From: Myxacorys chilensis ATA2-1-KO14
GTDB lineage: Bacteria > Cyanobacteriota > Cyanobacteriia > Leptolyngbyales > Leptolyngbyaceae
Length of the DNA stretch: 46,345 nt
NCBI GenBank assembly: GCA_019359275.1
Contig: JAHHHP010000043.1
Span: 1-46,345, forward strand
Direction of reading: 5' to 3'
The translations under genes were made by a program, and so were the position numbers. Below are positions 23,540 to 31,412 of the stretch, piece after piece (the first letter of the stretch is position 1; every line of letters begins with the position of its first letter). Under the pieces are notes generated by a model. That model was not told the origin of the DNA, made no database searches, and saw only the letters and a list, made by a program, of their open reading frames with translations.

Positions 23540-23875
23540 ATGTTAGAAGCATTCATCTTTGCAACTATCCTGTGCGGATTTTTCGGCATCATTTTTAAGA
23601 AAAATCTGGTGATGAAAATCATCTCAATGGATGTCATGAGTACGGGGGTGATTGCCTACTACGTGCTGATCGCATCTCGTGATGGCTTGTTCACTCCGAT
23701 TCTTTCAACTACCCGCCGAGGGAATTACGCCGACCCGGTGCCTCAAGCGGTAATCTTGACGGCGATCGTCATCGGCTTTTCGATTCAGGCACTCATGCTA
23801 GTAGGGGTGATGAAATTGGCACGGAATAATCCGACGCTGGAAACCAGTGAAATTGAGCAGAATAACGCACCATGA
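23540..23875 (+). CDS. mnhC: Mrp/Mnh-type antiporter subunit C (NuoK-like)
   Basis: A 111-residue protein with three hydrophobic segments (about 2-20, 25-47 and 70-92), the MrpC/NuoK layout. The segment D-P-V-P-Q-A-V-I-L-T-A-I-V-I-G-F-S-I-Q-A is characteristic of MrpC, including the conserved D-P-x-P-Q-A-L-x-L-T-A-I-V-I pattern. It is part of a multi-subunit cation/proton antiporter in the cytoplasmic or thylakoid membrane. Its stop overlaps the mnhD start by four bases. Confidence 0.92.
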   Translation: MLEAFIFATILCGFFGIIFKKNLVMKIISMDVMSTGVIAYYVLIASRDGLFTPILSTTRRGNYADPVPQAVILTAIVIGFSIQALMLVGVMKLARNNPTLETSEIEQNNAP

Positions 23876-25305
23876 GTACCCTGACTATTGTCTGGATTAC
23901 CCTGCCATTTTTTGTTGGGTTCATCAGCTATCTGCTCCCTCCGCTGAATCGCATCCTCTCATTGGGGATGACGATCGCGTCGATTAGCTACGCGCTGCTG
24001 CTCTTTAGTCAACCACCGCTGACGCTGCAACTCCTGGATCGGTTTGGCGTAACCTTACTGCTTGATCCATTAAGTAGTTTCTTTATCCTGACGAATGCGT
24101 TAGTGACAGCCGCTGTCATTCTCTACTGCTGGAACAGTGGTAAGACCCCTTTCTTTTTCATGCAGACCATCATTCTGCATGGCAGCGTTAATGCCGCATT
24201 TGTCTGTACGGATTTTATCAGTCTGTACGTGGCACTAGAGGTAATCAGTATTGCCGCTTTTCTGTTGATTGCCTACCCCCGAACGGATCGATCGATCTGG
24301 GTCGGGTTGCGCTATCTATTTGTCAGCAACGTCGCCATGCTGTTTTATCTGGTGGGCGCAGTGCTGGTTTACAAAGCCAACCGTTCCTTTGCGTTTACTG
24401 GACTGCGCGAAGCACCGCCAGAAGCACTCGCTCTCATTTTTCTGGGACTCCTGATTAAGGGTGGAATTTTTATATCAGGATTGTGGCTACCGTTGACCCA
24501 TTCCGAATCGGAAACCCCTGTATCAGCGATGCTCTCAGGTGTTGTGGTCAAAGCAGGTGTCTTGCCGCTGGTGCGTTGTGCCTTGTTGGTGGAGGAGGTT
24601 GACCCTCTGATCCGCATCTTTGGCGTGGGGACTGCTCTGCTGGGCGTGGGCTATGCTGTTTTTGAAAAAGATACCAAGCGCATGCTGGCGTTTCACACAG
24701 TTTCTCAATTAGGCTTTATTCTCGCTGCGCCAGAAGTCGGCGGATTCTATGCTCTGACCCACGGTTTAGTAAAATCAGCACTCTTCCTAATTGCAGGAGT
24801 TCTCCCCAGTCGTAACCTCAAGGAACTGCAACATACACCCATCCATACACCTATCTGGATTGCTTTGGTGATTGCCAGTTTCTCAATCTCTGGATTCCCG
24901 CTGCTATCTGGTTTTGGGGCAAAGGTGTTGACCATGAAGAGCCTGTTACCCTGGCAAGTCATTGGCATGAATGTTGCGGCAGTGGGAACGGCAATCTCCT
25001 TTGCCAAGTTCATTTTTCTGCCGCATCAAATGCAAGAGAAACAAGGGAAAATTCAGGCTGGTTTTTGGGCCGCGATCGCCCTGCTGATTGGAGGGTTATT
25101 TCTGGCGAATATCGTGTACTACGAGGCCTATAGTTTCGGGAATATTGTCAAACCCCTGGTCACGATCGCTCTTGGTTGGCTTGCATACTTTTTGATTTTT
25201 CGACAAGCTGTTCTCAAACTGCCGCGCTTGTTGGAGCAATTTGATCACTTGATCGGGGTGATGAGTTTGATGTTGATCCTACTCTTCTGGATGGTGCTGG
25301 CATGA
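23872..25305 (+). CDS. mnhD: Mrp/Mnh-type antiporter subunit D (NuoN/NdhD-like)
   Basis: A 477-residue proton-translocating subunit with about 14 hydrophobic segments. Conserved charged residues for ion transfer are present: Glu in V-A-L-E-V-I-S-I-A-A-F and Lys in L-L-I-K-G-G-I-F-I-S-G and in V-V-K-A-G-V-L-P-L. It resembles the divergent NdhD5/NdhD6 proteins of cyanobacterial Mrp clusters more than photosynthetic NdhD. It is the only large NuoL/M/N-type subunit in the cluster. ATGA overlaps couple it to mnhC and mnhE. Confidence 0.92.
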   Translation: MSTLTIVWITLPFFVGFISYLLPPLNRILSLGMTIASISYALLLFSQPPLTLQLLDRFGVTLLLDPLSSFFILTNALVTAAVILYCWNSGKTPFFFMQTIILHGSVNAAFVCTDFISLYVALEVISIAAFLLIAYPRTDRSIWVGLRYLFVSNVAMLFYLVGAVLVYKANRSFAFTGLREAPPEALALIFLGLLIKGGIFISGLWLPLTHSESETPVSAMLSGVVVKAGVLPLVRCALLVEEVDPLIRIFGVGTALLGVGYAVFEKDTKRMLAFHTVSQLGFILAAPEVGGFYALTHGLVKSALFLIAGVLPSRNLKELQHTPIHTPIWIALVIASFSISGFPLLSGFGAKVLTMKSLLPWQVIGMNVAAVGTAISFAKFIFLPHQMQEKQGKIQAGFWAAIALLIGGLFLANIVYYEAYSFGNIVKPLVTIALGWLAYFLIFRQAVLKLPRLLEQFDHLIGVMSLMLILLFWMVLA

Positions 25306-25691
25306 TTGGATATCTCAATCTCACTTTGCGACTGGTCATCTGGTTTTTGCTTACCGCTAACCTGAGTGTGGTAAATATCATCATTGGTATTTGTGTTGTT
25401 TTCCTGATACCCCATAGCCGTACTGCCCCTACTGCATTAAAAGAGTGGCTGCAGATGCTGTGGAAAATCATAGTGGCAGTTCCCCAGGCCTATTTGGAAG
25501 CATTTGAACTAATGTTCTGTCCGCACACGCAGGAAACTGTCACGATGGAGCGAGCTAAACCCCGGCGCTCTCCTGGGCTCATCTTCCTGGATATTTTTCT
25601 GATTACGTTTACACCCAAAACAATTGTTGTGAAATACCACGAAGAAGGCTGTTACGAAGTTCATCGAGTGCAACGGAGGAAAGGGCGATGA
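25302..25691 (+). CDS. mnhE: Mrp/Mnh-type antiporter subunit E
   Basis: A 129-residue protein of the MrpE family. Two or three N-terminal hydrophobic segments (to about residue 60) precede a cytoplasmic tail. Family hallmarks visible include L-S-V-V-N-I-I-I-G and near the end a segment I-T-F-T-P-K-T-I-V-V-K-Y-H (compare T-P-G-T in relatives). MrpE contributes to assembly of the antiporter. Overlaps mnhD and mnhF by four bases each. Confidence 0.9.
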   Translation: MIGYLNLTLRLVIWFLLTANLSVVNIIIGICVVFLIPHSRTAPTALKEWLQMLWKIIVAVPQAYLEAFELMFCPHTQETVTMERAKPRRSPGLIFLDIFLITFTPKTIVVKYHEEGCYEVHRVQRRKGR

Positions 25692-25939
25692 ACTTAATCC
25701 TAATTGCCATGATTTTAGCTTTACTTATTCCCATCTATGAGGCTTGGCAGGATGAGAATATCTGGCAAAAGATGTTGGCATTTGCCAGTATTGCGAGCAA
25801 AACATCGGTGATGATTCTGGTGGTCTCCGTTCTGCGCGGTGATTGGATGATTGGAGTGGTTGGAGTAATCATTTTGAGTGTGGGAAATGCCGGATTAATG
25901 TTGCTAGCCCATGTGATTAAACGGATGAATGAAGCATGA
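25688..25939 (+). CDS. mnhF: Mrp/Mnh-type antiporter subunit F-like
   Basis: An 83-residue protein with three hydrophobic segments, the size and topology of MrpF. Sequence identity signals are weak (A-S-I-A-S-K-T-S-V-M-I-L-V-V-S and V-G-N-A-G-L-M-L-L-A), so position between E and G supports the assignment as much as sequence does. Four-base overlaps with both neighbours imply translational coupling. Confidence 0.8.
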   Translation: MNLILIAMILALLIPIYEAWQDENIWQKMLAFASIASKTSVMILVVSVLRGDWMIGVVGVIILSVGNAGLMLLAHVIKRMNEA

Positions 25940-26214
25940 TCAATATCCTCAGCTATATCTGCATCGGTGTGGGAATTGTCTTCTGGTTTTGGGGCACTTT
26001 TCCCCTGCTCGGCAAACGATCGCTCTTATTCAAACTGCATAGCCTCTCGGTTGCCGATACTCTTGGCTCCATGAGCATTATCTTCGGGCTGCTTCTGAAA
26101 ATTCCGAATCAGTGGTCGTTGCTCGTCCTCGCTCTGATTTCCCTGGCAATCTGGAATACGGTGCTGGGATACGTATTGGCATATTGCTCCAGCAGTGGAG
26201 GGAAGCATGAATGA
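25936..26214 (+). CDS. mnhG: Mrp/Mnh-type antiporter subunit G
   Basis: A 92-residue protein with three hydrophobic segments. The stretch L-L-F-K-L-H-S-L-S-V-A-D-T-L-G is the MrpG/PhaG signature (R-x-H-A-x-x-x-A-x-T-x-G in relatives). It overlaps mnhF by four bases and the following DUF4040 gene by eight. Confidence 0.9.
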   Translation: MINILSYICIGVGIVFWFWGTFPLLGKRSLLFKLHSLSVADTLGSMSIIFGLLLKIPNQWSLLVLALISLAIWNTVLGYVLAYCSSSGGKHE

Positions 26215-26794
26215 TAGCTACATCTATGTCATCGTTGCCCTGCTGCCACTCGCGGCGGTGATGCTCACCGTCCAGGTCAATCCCTACAATGCCCTAGTCA
26301 TTCGCGGCATCCTTGGAGGGGTAGCAGCCCTAGTTTATGCAGTTTTGGGGGCGGCCGACGTGGCGTTAACTGAGGCGTTGGTGGGAACTATGCTGACCAC
26401 GACGCTCTACGCCGTGGCGGTACGTTCATCACTGGTGATGCAGATCGGCGTCCTCAAAGATGAATTGGGTGAGACAGATGATCGATCCCCCTTTTTCCAA
26501 CTGATTGCTGATCTTCAAACCATTGGCAGCAAGTACCATCTTCGGCTTGAACTGCTTCCATATCCTAATCCACAGTCCTTACACCGAGCCTTGATAGAAA
26601 AAGAAGTCCACGTCACTTGTATTGAGCGATCGCACGAGGACGAGCATGACTCGGCAGAAATTGAATCCGGACGGCAACCCTATCACACGGCAGTCCGGAT
26701 CCACCGTCTCTATGACATCCTGCAAACTGAATTGGCATCGCCCGCCACCACCCTCACCTACGTCACAGCAACAGACTCAGGAGAGAAGCATTAA
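26207..26794 (+). CDS. DUF4040/MbhD-type antiporter subunit (MrpA C-terminal-like)
   Basis: A 195-residue protein. The first 90 residues hold three hydrophobic segments with the DUF4040 core A-L-V-I-R-G-I-L-G-G-V-A-A-L-V-Y-A-V and A-D-V-A-L-T-E-A-L-V-G-T, the module found at the C-terminus of MrpA or as MbhD in hydrogenases. Residues 95-195 are a soluble tail without recognised motif. I use ATG 26207, which has GGAGG 5 nt upstream, rather than the in-frame GTG 26195. It presumably stands in for the C-terminal part of MrpA. mnhB starts at the base after its stop. Confidence 0.85.
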   Translation: MNDSYIYVIVALLPLAAVMLTVQVNPYNALVIRGILGGVAALVYAVLGAADVALTEALVGTMLTTTLYAVAVRSSLVMQIGVLKDELGETDDRSPFFQLIADLQTIGSKYHLRLELLPYPNPQSLHRALIEKEVHVTCIERSHEDEHDSAEIESGRQPYHTAVRIHRLYDILQTELASPATTLTYVTATDSGEKH

Positions 26795-27457
26795 ATGAAA
26801 TGGCTCTACGTTGCAGCAGGAATTGCCCTGTTCATCAAATTCCTGATCATGCCCAACCCAATCGCAGATACCTCCGATCTGTCGATTGTTGAAGCCGTTG
26901 TGCAAGATAGCGGTGTGCCTAACGCAGTGTCAGGCATCATTTTCAGAAATCGGCTGTATGACACGATTTTTGAAGTCATCGTGTTTACGCTCTCCATTAT
27001 GGGCGCTCAATTCCTGCTGGCAAACGAGCGCCCATTCTGCACCATTTATCGGTTTACCGACCAGCCCTCGATTGTGCTGGCACAACTGGGAGCAACCATT
27101 GCCGCGATCGTGGGGGTTGAACTGGCGATTCGAGGACACCTAAGCCCGGGAGGTGGGTTTGCGGCAGGCGTCGCAGGCGGAACGGCGATCGGACTGGTGG
27201 CGATTACCTCATCCTCCGAGTGGATGGAGTCGATCTATCAACGTTGGCACGCTGCCACCTGGGAAAAGGTTTCAGTGCTTGTTTTCATTGTTTTGTCAGT
27301 GCTCACCCTAGCAGGGGTTGAACTTCCCCACGGGGAGTTGGGTGTACTGATTAGCGGTGGAGCAGTTCCCCTGCTTAACATTCTGGTTGCCATCAAAGTT
27401 GCCCTGGGATCGTGGGCAGTTGTGCTGATTTTTATTCGGTATCGGGGATTGCTGTAA
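26795..27457 (+). CDS. mnhB: Mrp/Mnh-type antiporter subunit B
   Basis: A 220-residue protein with about six hydrophobic segments. The first 75 residues contain an MbhE-like pair; residues 80-220 are MnhB, with R-G-H-L-S-P-G-G-G-F-A-A-G-V-A-G-G-T-A being the unmistakable MnhB signature. This fused E/B layout is seen in cyanobacterial and hydrogenase-associated Mrp sets. It is the last gene of the operon that begins at mnhC (possibly at nhaS3). Confidence 0.9.
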   Translation: MKWLYVAAGIALFIKFLIMPNPIADTSDLSIVEAVVQDSGVPNAVSGIIFRNRLYDTIFEVIVFTLSIMGAQFLLANERPFCTIYRFTDQPSIVLAQLGATIAAIVGVELAIRGHLSPGGGFAAGVAGGTAIGLVAITSSSEWMESIYQRWHAATWEKVSVLVFIVLSVLTLAGVELPHGELGVLISGGAVPLLNILVAIKVALGSWAVVLIFIRYRGLL

Positions 27458-27761
27458 ATCAGCGGTGTAGAGATGACCGCTATGCTCACTTCTAAACTAG
27501 CTGCTCAAAGTGGCGGAACTGTTCAGGTAGGACTTCATCATTGAATCTGTCGTGAATCTGCCGTCGGGCATCAGGCGCTCCGTTCCATCACCCTCTGTTG
27601 TTCAACAGAATGAGTTGAGGTCATAATGCACGATCGTAGACAACTTCATTCAGAATCCAGAATGCACGATCTCCCACTACACCAAGGGACGAATATTAGC
27701 CACGAACTGAGTGACAAGGCAGCAAATCCTCAAGAGGCGTAATAGACGGGTGAACAGTCGC
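27458..27761. other. Intergenic region after the Mrp operon
   Basis: A 304-bp gap between mnhB and the DUF3891 gene (convergent). It contains a perfect inverted repeat TCTGTTG-TT-CAACAGA (27594-27609), a candidate termination hairpin without a T-run, and two copies of AATGCACGATC (27625-27635, 27661-27671). No gene is evident. Confidence 0.6.
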
Positions 27762-28574
27762 TCAAGCGGCGCGAAGCGTAGTGGTAAGCGTCACCCAAGG
27801 CGCACTATCAAGCTGCTGTTGCATCATTTTTTCGTTCAGTGCAGGTTCTTTCAAGATGCGTCCCTCAAAGAGCAACTCAACAGAAGACACTCGGAAGCAC
27901 CAAGGGGCTACTTGAAGCTGAGTAGAGTTACTGCTGGTTCCTTCGGAGTTGCGCTTTGCAATAATCGGCGTTAGGGTCAACGTTGTGTCTCCAGTTGCAA
28001 GCGGAACCCCTTCAAACTGCTGTTGCTCGGTCACGCCCATGCAAATGGCGAGAGACAGCATATCCCAAACAGCGACCAATCGTTGATTACGCGAGATCGC
28101 GTCTGGCGTCACATGTGCTGCATAATCCGGATCTTGCCGAAGCCGCGCCATCAGATCTTGCTGGAACTCCTTTTCCTGCTTCAGAAACGCTTCAACAACA
28201 CGAGCAGATTCAGGAGAGCCTTGCCAACTCGTAAAGCGTTCGTATAGCCCAGTCCCGTGCAGCGAAACTAGGAGCGCAACATAGCGTCCCATCGGCATCG
28301 CCAACTGTTTCGCGCCTGCCCATAGCTTGGTGTGTACTTCTGGTGCAACTTCCCTAAAGCTGTGAGGATACCCAGTTTTAGGATTGAAGGTAGGAGCCGC
28401 TTCCCACGGCAACCACCCAATATCATGCTGCTCCGCCCCCAGACATACTGCCTCACGGGGCGCGAAAGCACCAAAACTGTCATTGCCCCATGCCTGCGCT
28501 AACTGTCCAGCCACCCAAGCGTGGGTAGGTTGAGTGATGCAAATCCGATCTTGAGTGACGCTACGATACAGCAT
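27762..28574 (-). CDS. DUF3891 family protein (unknown, HD-like motif)
   Basis: A 270-residue soluble protein. The motif E-Q-H-D-I-G-W-L-P-W-E followed by P-x-x-x-P-K-T-G-Y-P-H-S-F and later L-V-S-L-H-G-T-G-L-Y matches the DUF3891 family, whose paired His/Asp residues suggest a metal-dependent hydrolase related to HD domains; no activity is known to me. I start at ATG 28574 (M-L-Y-R-S), since an upstream ATG at 28691 adds 39 residues of non-homologous, Cys/Ser-rich sequence. No good ribosome site supports either, so the start is uncertain. Confidence 0.78.
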   Translation of the reverse strand: MLYRSVTQDRICITQPTHAWVAGQLAQAWGNDSFGAFAPREAVCLGAEQHDIGWLPWEAAPTFNPKTGYPHSFREVAPEVHTKLWAGAKQLAMPMGRYVALLVSLHGTGLYERFTSWQGSPESARVVEAFLKQEKEFQQDLMARLRQDPDYAAHVTPDAISRNQRLVAVWDMLSLAICMGVTEQQQFEGVPLATGDTTLTLTPIIAKRNSEGTSSNSTQLQVAPWCFRVSSVELLFEGRILKEPALNEKMMQQQLDSAPWVTLTTTLRAA

Positions 28575-28773
28575 GGTGGAATAACTGTGACAGACAGTAC
28601 ATTCAAAGTAGCCAAACGCTAAAGAAACTGCCGTCTGTCCAGAGTTGTGTTCACTGCTACCTCGTTTTGATCGGGGTAGCAGCTTCACCAAATCGATGCC
28701 AACCTACCTGTCTCAACCTACAGTGTCCTAAGCTGCGATCGCGCGCTACTGCCTGCGATCGGTTGCTCTGAAT

Positions 28774-29421
28774 TTATGCAGAAGCGACAGAATCACTCAA
28801 TTTATATCGCGCTGGCTTCTCTTGCACTTTGTCAAACGTGTTGAACCGTGCGCCGCGAGCTAACACACCTGCTACGCTTTTCCGCGCTCTTGGCATCTCC
28901 GACTCTTCAAACTCTCCATACACCTGCTGGATCATCTCATCCGTCGAAAAGGCTTGCTCCCCCGCTTCCCTCATCACCTGGATCATGGCATCGATCGCAG
29001 TTAGACCCTTAAACTCAGAGTTGAGATCTTCTGCATCAAACGATTTTGATTTACGTCGCTTCCGTTTTTGTTGCCCGTCATCTGGTGCAGCAACCTCATC
29101 GGAAGAAGGTGCGCTCTCTTGGGACTTGGCAGGGCTACCCGCGCCTGAAGTTGTGCTTTTCGCCTTTCCTTTCCGCGTTCCCTTAGCAGGAACTGCCGCG
29201 TCAGCAGTAGGAACTGCCGCATCAGCAGTAGGAACTGCCGTATCAACAGTACCATTCACCTCAGCCGTTCCTTCGCTTCCTAGCAAGGCATCAATGTGCT
29301 GAATGAGGCGATTAATCTCTGCGGTCACCGATTCGATGATCGTTTCGCGTTCGTGCACGAGCCGCGATCGCTCTTGCTCAAGTTGTTGTTTCGAGTCATG
29401 GCTCAAGATAGAGTAGGTCAT
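28774..29421 (-). CDS. Coiled-coil and basic linker protein with HARE-like C-terminal domain
   Basis: A 215-residue protein in three parts: a coiled coil (residues 8-50), a low-complexity linker (55-135) with T-A-D-A-A-V-P repeats and a very basic block (K-R-K-R-R-K-S-K), and a C-terminal globular domain (140-212) with L-T-A-I-D-A-M-I-Q-V-M, then F-S-T-D-E-M-I-Q-Q-V-Y-G, and a closing F-D-K-V-Q-E-K-P-A-R-Y-K-L. The last part has the helix-helix-wing pattern of HARE-HTH/HB1 domains, which suggests DNA or chromatin-like binding. Function unknown. It lies 200 bp upstream of the DUF3891 gene on the same strand. Confidence 0.75.
   Translation of the reverse strand: MTYSILSHDSKQQLEQERSRLVHERETIIESVTAEINRLIQHIDALLGSEGTAEVNGTVDTAVPTADAAVPTADAAVPAKGTRKGKAKSTTSGAGSPAKSQESAPSSDEVAAPDDGQQKRKRRKSKSFDAEDLNSEFKGLTAIDAMIQVMREAGEQAFSTDEMIQQVYGEFEESEMPRARKSVAGVLARGARFNTFDKVQEKPARYKLSDSVASA
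29191..29253. repeat. Three 21-bp tandem repeats inside the HARE-like gene
   Basis: Three head-to-tail 21-bp units start AACTGCCG at 29191, 29212 and 29233; the third is diverged. In frame they encode T-A-D-A-A-V-P repeats in the linker, so copy number could change without shifting the frame. Confidence 0.9.
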
Positions 29422-29878
29422 TGTGGATTTCGCTTAACAGGTGTTGTTAGGTTTGTTGTTGTGCCAGTCATTATACACAGCGTTCACGAGCGGCATCTTC
29501 TTTTTTTGCTGTTGTTGGATTTACGTTCACATCCAAACTCCAAACGGGTTTACTCCTTCCGACATCTTGAATGGTGTGTGTAGCGCAACTTAAGTCAGAG
29601 GAAGAATGCTCTTAAGGGGTTTAGTATAAGCCCATGCAACTTTTCGTTGTTATCGCTTCAATGATTTTGCTACTTCACAATCCTGCTGAAGCTAACTTGC
29701 TGGTGCAATCATCAGGAGCTTCTTCAATTATGATCTATCTGGATCTACTGAAGCTGACAACAGGAGTTCTTGTTACATTACTCAACCCGCTTCTGCTGGT
29801 CACTGCTAGATTGTGAGCGACGCGCTCGACTGTATGACCTAAACAATCAGGTTATTTTGATTACTGGAGGTTCATGAC
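29422..29878. other. Intergenic region with a doubtful 60-codon ORF
   Basis: The gap holds promoters for the divergent flanking genes. A 60-codon frame at 29634-29816 (+) encodes two hydrophobic segments, but it has no ribosome site at normal spacing and no family resemblance, so I leave it uncalled. Confidence 0.5.
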
Positions 29879-30517
29879 ATGACAGACAATGCGGTTAGAA
29901 CTGGCTTAACAACAGACAAAACAGCGGACACTCAGTATCCCATCGAAGAGGTGTTGCAGCACCGTTGGAGTCCTTTAGCGTTCTCAGATCAGCCTGTTGA
30001 ACCAGAAAAATTATCCAGCGTTTTAGAAGCAGCCCGATGGGCAGCATCCTCCTTTAATGAGCAACCTTGGAGCTTTATTGTTGCAACAAAAGATCACAAA
30101 GCCGAGTTCGATCGCTTGTTGGGTTGCTTGGCGGAAGGTAATCAAGAGTGGGCAAAGACGGCTCCCGTGCTGATGCTGTCTGTAGCAAAGCTTCACTTTG
30201 AGCGTAACGGTGTGGAGAACCGACACGCATTTCATGATGTCGGAGCAGCAGCGGCTAACTTAGCCATTCAAGCAACGGCGCTAGGATTAGTGATCCATCA
30301 GATGGCAGGATTTGATGTGGCTAAAGCGCGCGAGACCTACAATATTCCCGATGGCTACGAACCAGTTGCTGCGATCGCGCTGGGGTATTTGGGCGATCCA
30401 CACACATTGTCCGACAAGCTCCAGCAAAGAGCCTTAGCTCCACGGACCCGCAAACCATTGCATGACTTTGTTTTCTCAGGTCAATGGAACCAATCATTCC
30501 TCGTTAAAGCTGATTAA
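29879..30517 (+). CDS. Nitroreductase family protein (FMN-dependent)
   Basis: A 212-residue flavoprotein of the nitroreductase fold. R-W-S-P-L-A-F is the family R-x-S-x-R/x-x-F N-terminus, A-A-S-S-F-N-E-Q-P-W the FMN phosphate loop (normally S-x-x-N-x-Q-P-W), and A-L-G-Y the late signature. It likely reduces quinones, nitro compounds or similar acceptors with NAD(P)H. GGAGG at 29866-29870 lies 8 nt before ATG 29879. The SDR gene follows after 20 bp, so the two are an operon and may act on one substrate. Confidence 0.88.
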   Translation: MTDNAVRTGLTTDKTADTQYPIEEVLQHRWSPLAFSDQPVEPEKLSSVLEAARWAASSFNEQPWSFIVATKDHKAEFDRLLGCLAEGNQEWAKTAPVLMLSVAKLHFERNGVENRHAFHDVGAAAANLAIQATALGLVIHQMAGFDVAKARETYNIPDGYEPVAAIALGYLGDPHTLSDKLQQRALAPRTRKPLHDFVFSGQWNQSFLVKAD

Positions 30518-30537
30518 ATACTCAACAAGATCAAACT

Positions 30538-31332
30538 ATGGTTACTACACCATCGCAACAAAACCAAACCTCAGATCAGCAGAAGCTGATGCGCGATCGC
30601 GTCGTTCTCATTACAGGAGCGAGTCGTGGAATTGGAGCTGCTACCGCAAAACTTCTAGGACAACAGGGTGCTGCTGTTGGGGTGAACTACTATGGCAGTG
30701 AAGCCGCTGCTCAGCAGGTTGTTGAGGCAATTTCATCAGAGGGCAGTCGGGCAGTTGCCGTGAAAGCAGACGTGCGTGATCCTCAGCAAGTCAGTGCAAT
30801 GGTACAGCAGGTCACAGAGACATTCGGTTTTATTGATACGCTGATCATCAATGCCAATGCTAATTTTCCAACGGCTCCCTTTACAGACTACCAATGGGAA
30901 GACTTTGAGGCGAAACTGCTTGGAGAACTCAAAGGAGCATTTTTCCCGTGCAAAGCGATCGTGCCCTCCATGATCGAACAGCAGCGAGGGTGCATTATTG
31001 CGGTCAGCAGCGGCTTGTCTCGCCATCCAGGCGAGGGATTTATTGCCCACAGTACCGCCAAGTCTGGATTAGATGCCTTTGTCAAAAGCCTTGCCTTGGA
31101 ACTAGGTCCTTACGGGATTCGCGCCAATGTGGTTGCCCCCGGACTAACGCTGACAGATGCCACGGCGCAGTTGCCACAGGATCACAAAGAGGCTTCTGCT
31201 CAAACGATCCCACTCAAACGGAATGGACTGCCAGAAGATGTTGCAGGAGCAATTCTACTGTTGGCATCTGAAGAAGCGAGATTTATCACAGGGGCTTATT
31301 TGCCAGTGAGTGGCGGAATTCAGATGCTTTGA
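30538..31332 (+). CDS. Atypical short-chain dehydrogenase/reductase without catalytic Tyr
   Basis: A 264-residue classical SDR fold. The NAD(P) loop T-G-A-S-R-G-I-G is intact (about 26-33). The usual N-N-A-G is I-N-A-N-A-N. The active-site Ser158 and Lys175 are present but the Tyr of Y-x-x-x-K is His171 (H-S-T-A-K). The C-terminal G-x-x-L-P-V-S-G-G motif is normal. Either His replaces Tyr as acid/base, or the protein binds cofactor without ordinary oxidoreduction. It is coupled to the nitroreductase 20 bp upstream. Confidence 0.88.
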   Translation: MVTTPSQQNQTSDQQKLMRDRVVLITGASRGIGAATAKLLGQQGAAVGVNYYGSEAAAQQVVEAISSEGSRAVAVKADVRDPQQVSAMVQQVTETFGFIDTLIINANANFPTAPFTDYQWEDFEAKLLGELKGAFFPCKAIVPSMIEQQRGCIIAVSSGLSRHPGEGFIAHSTAKSGLDAFVKSLALELGPYGIRANVVAPGLTLTDATAQLPQDHKEASAQTIPLKRNGLPEDVAGAILLLASEEARFITGAYLPVSGGIQML

Positions 31333-31375
31333 GCATCGTTATGCCCATTCAAAAAATGCTGCAAACGACTTCTTT

Positions 31376-31407
31376 TATGAGGGCATGGCAGCTGCCATGC
31401 CCTCATA
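31376..31407. repeat. Perfect 32-bp palindrome between convergent genes
   Basis: Left half TATGAGGGCATGGCAG (31376-31391) is followed directly by its exact reverse complement (31392-31407) with no spacer. It lies between the SDR stop (31332) and the regulator stop (31413). As RNA it makes a very stable hairpin from either strand, so it may be a bidirectional terminator, although no T-run follows. Confidence 0.95.
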
Positions 31408-31412
31408 CTGTC

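Noticed and set aside
27711..28247. Plus-strand ORFs over the DUF3891 region
   Set aside because: Shadows of the minus-strand gene, basic and low in conserved features.
29634..29816. 60-codon hydrophobic ORF
   Set aside because: No properly spaced ribosome site, no family pattern; AT-rich DNA readily yields such frames.
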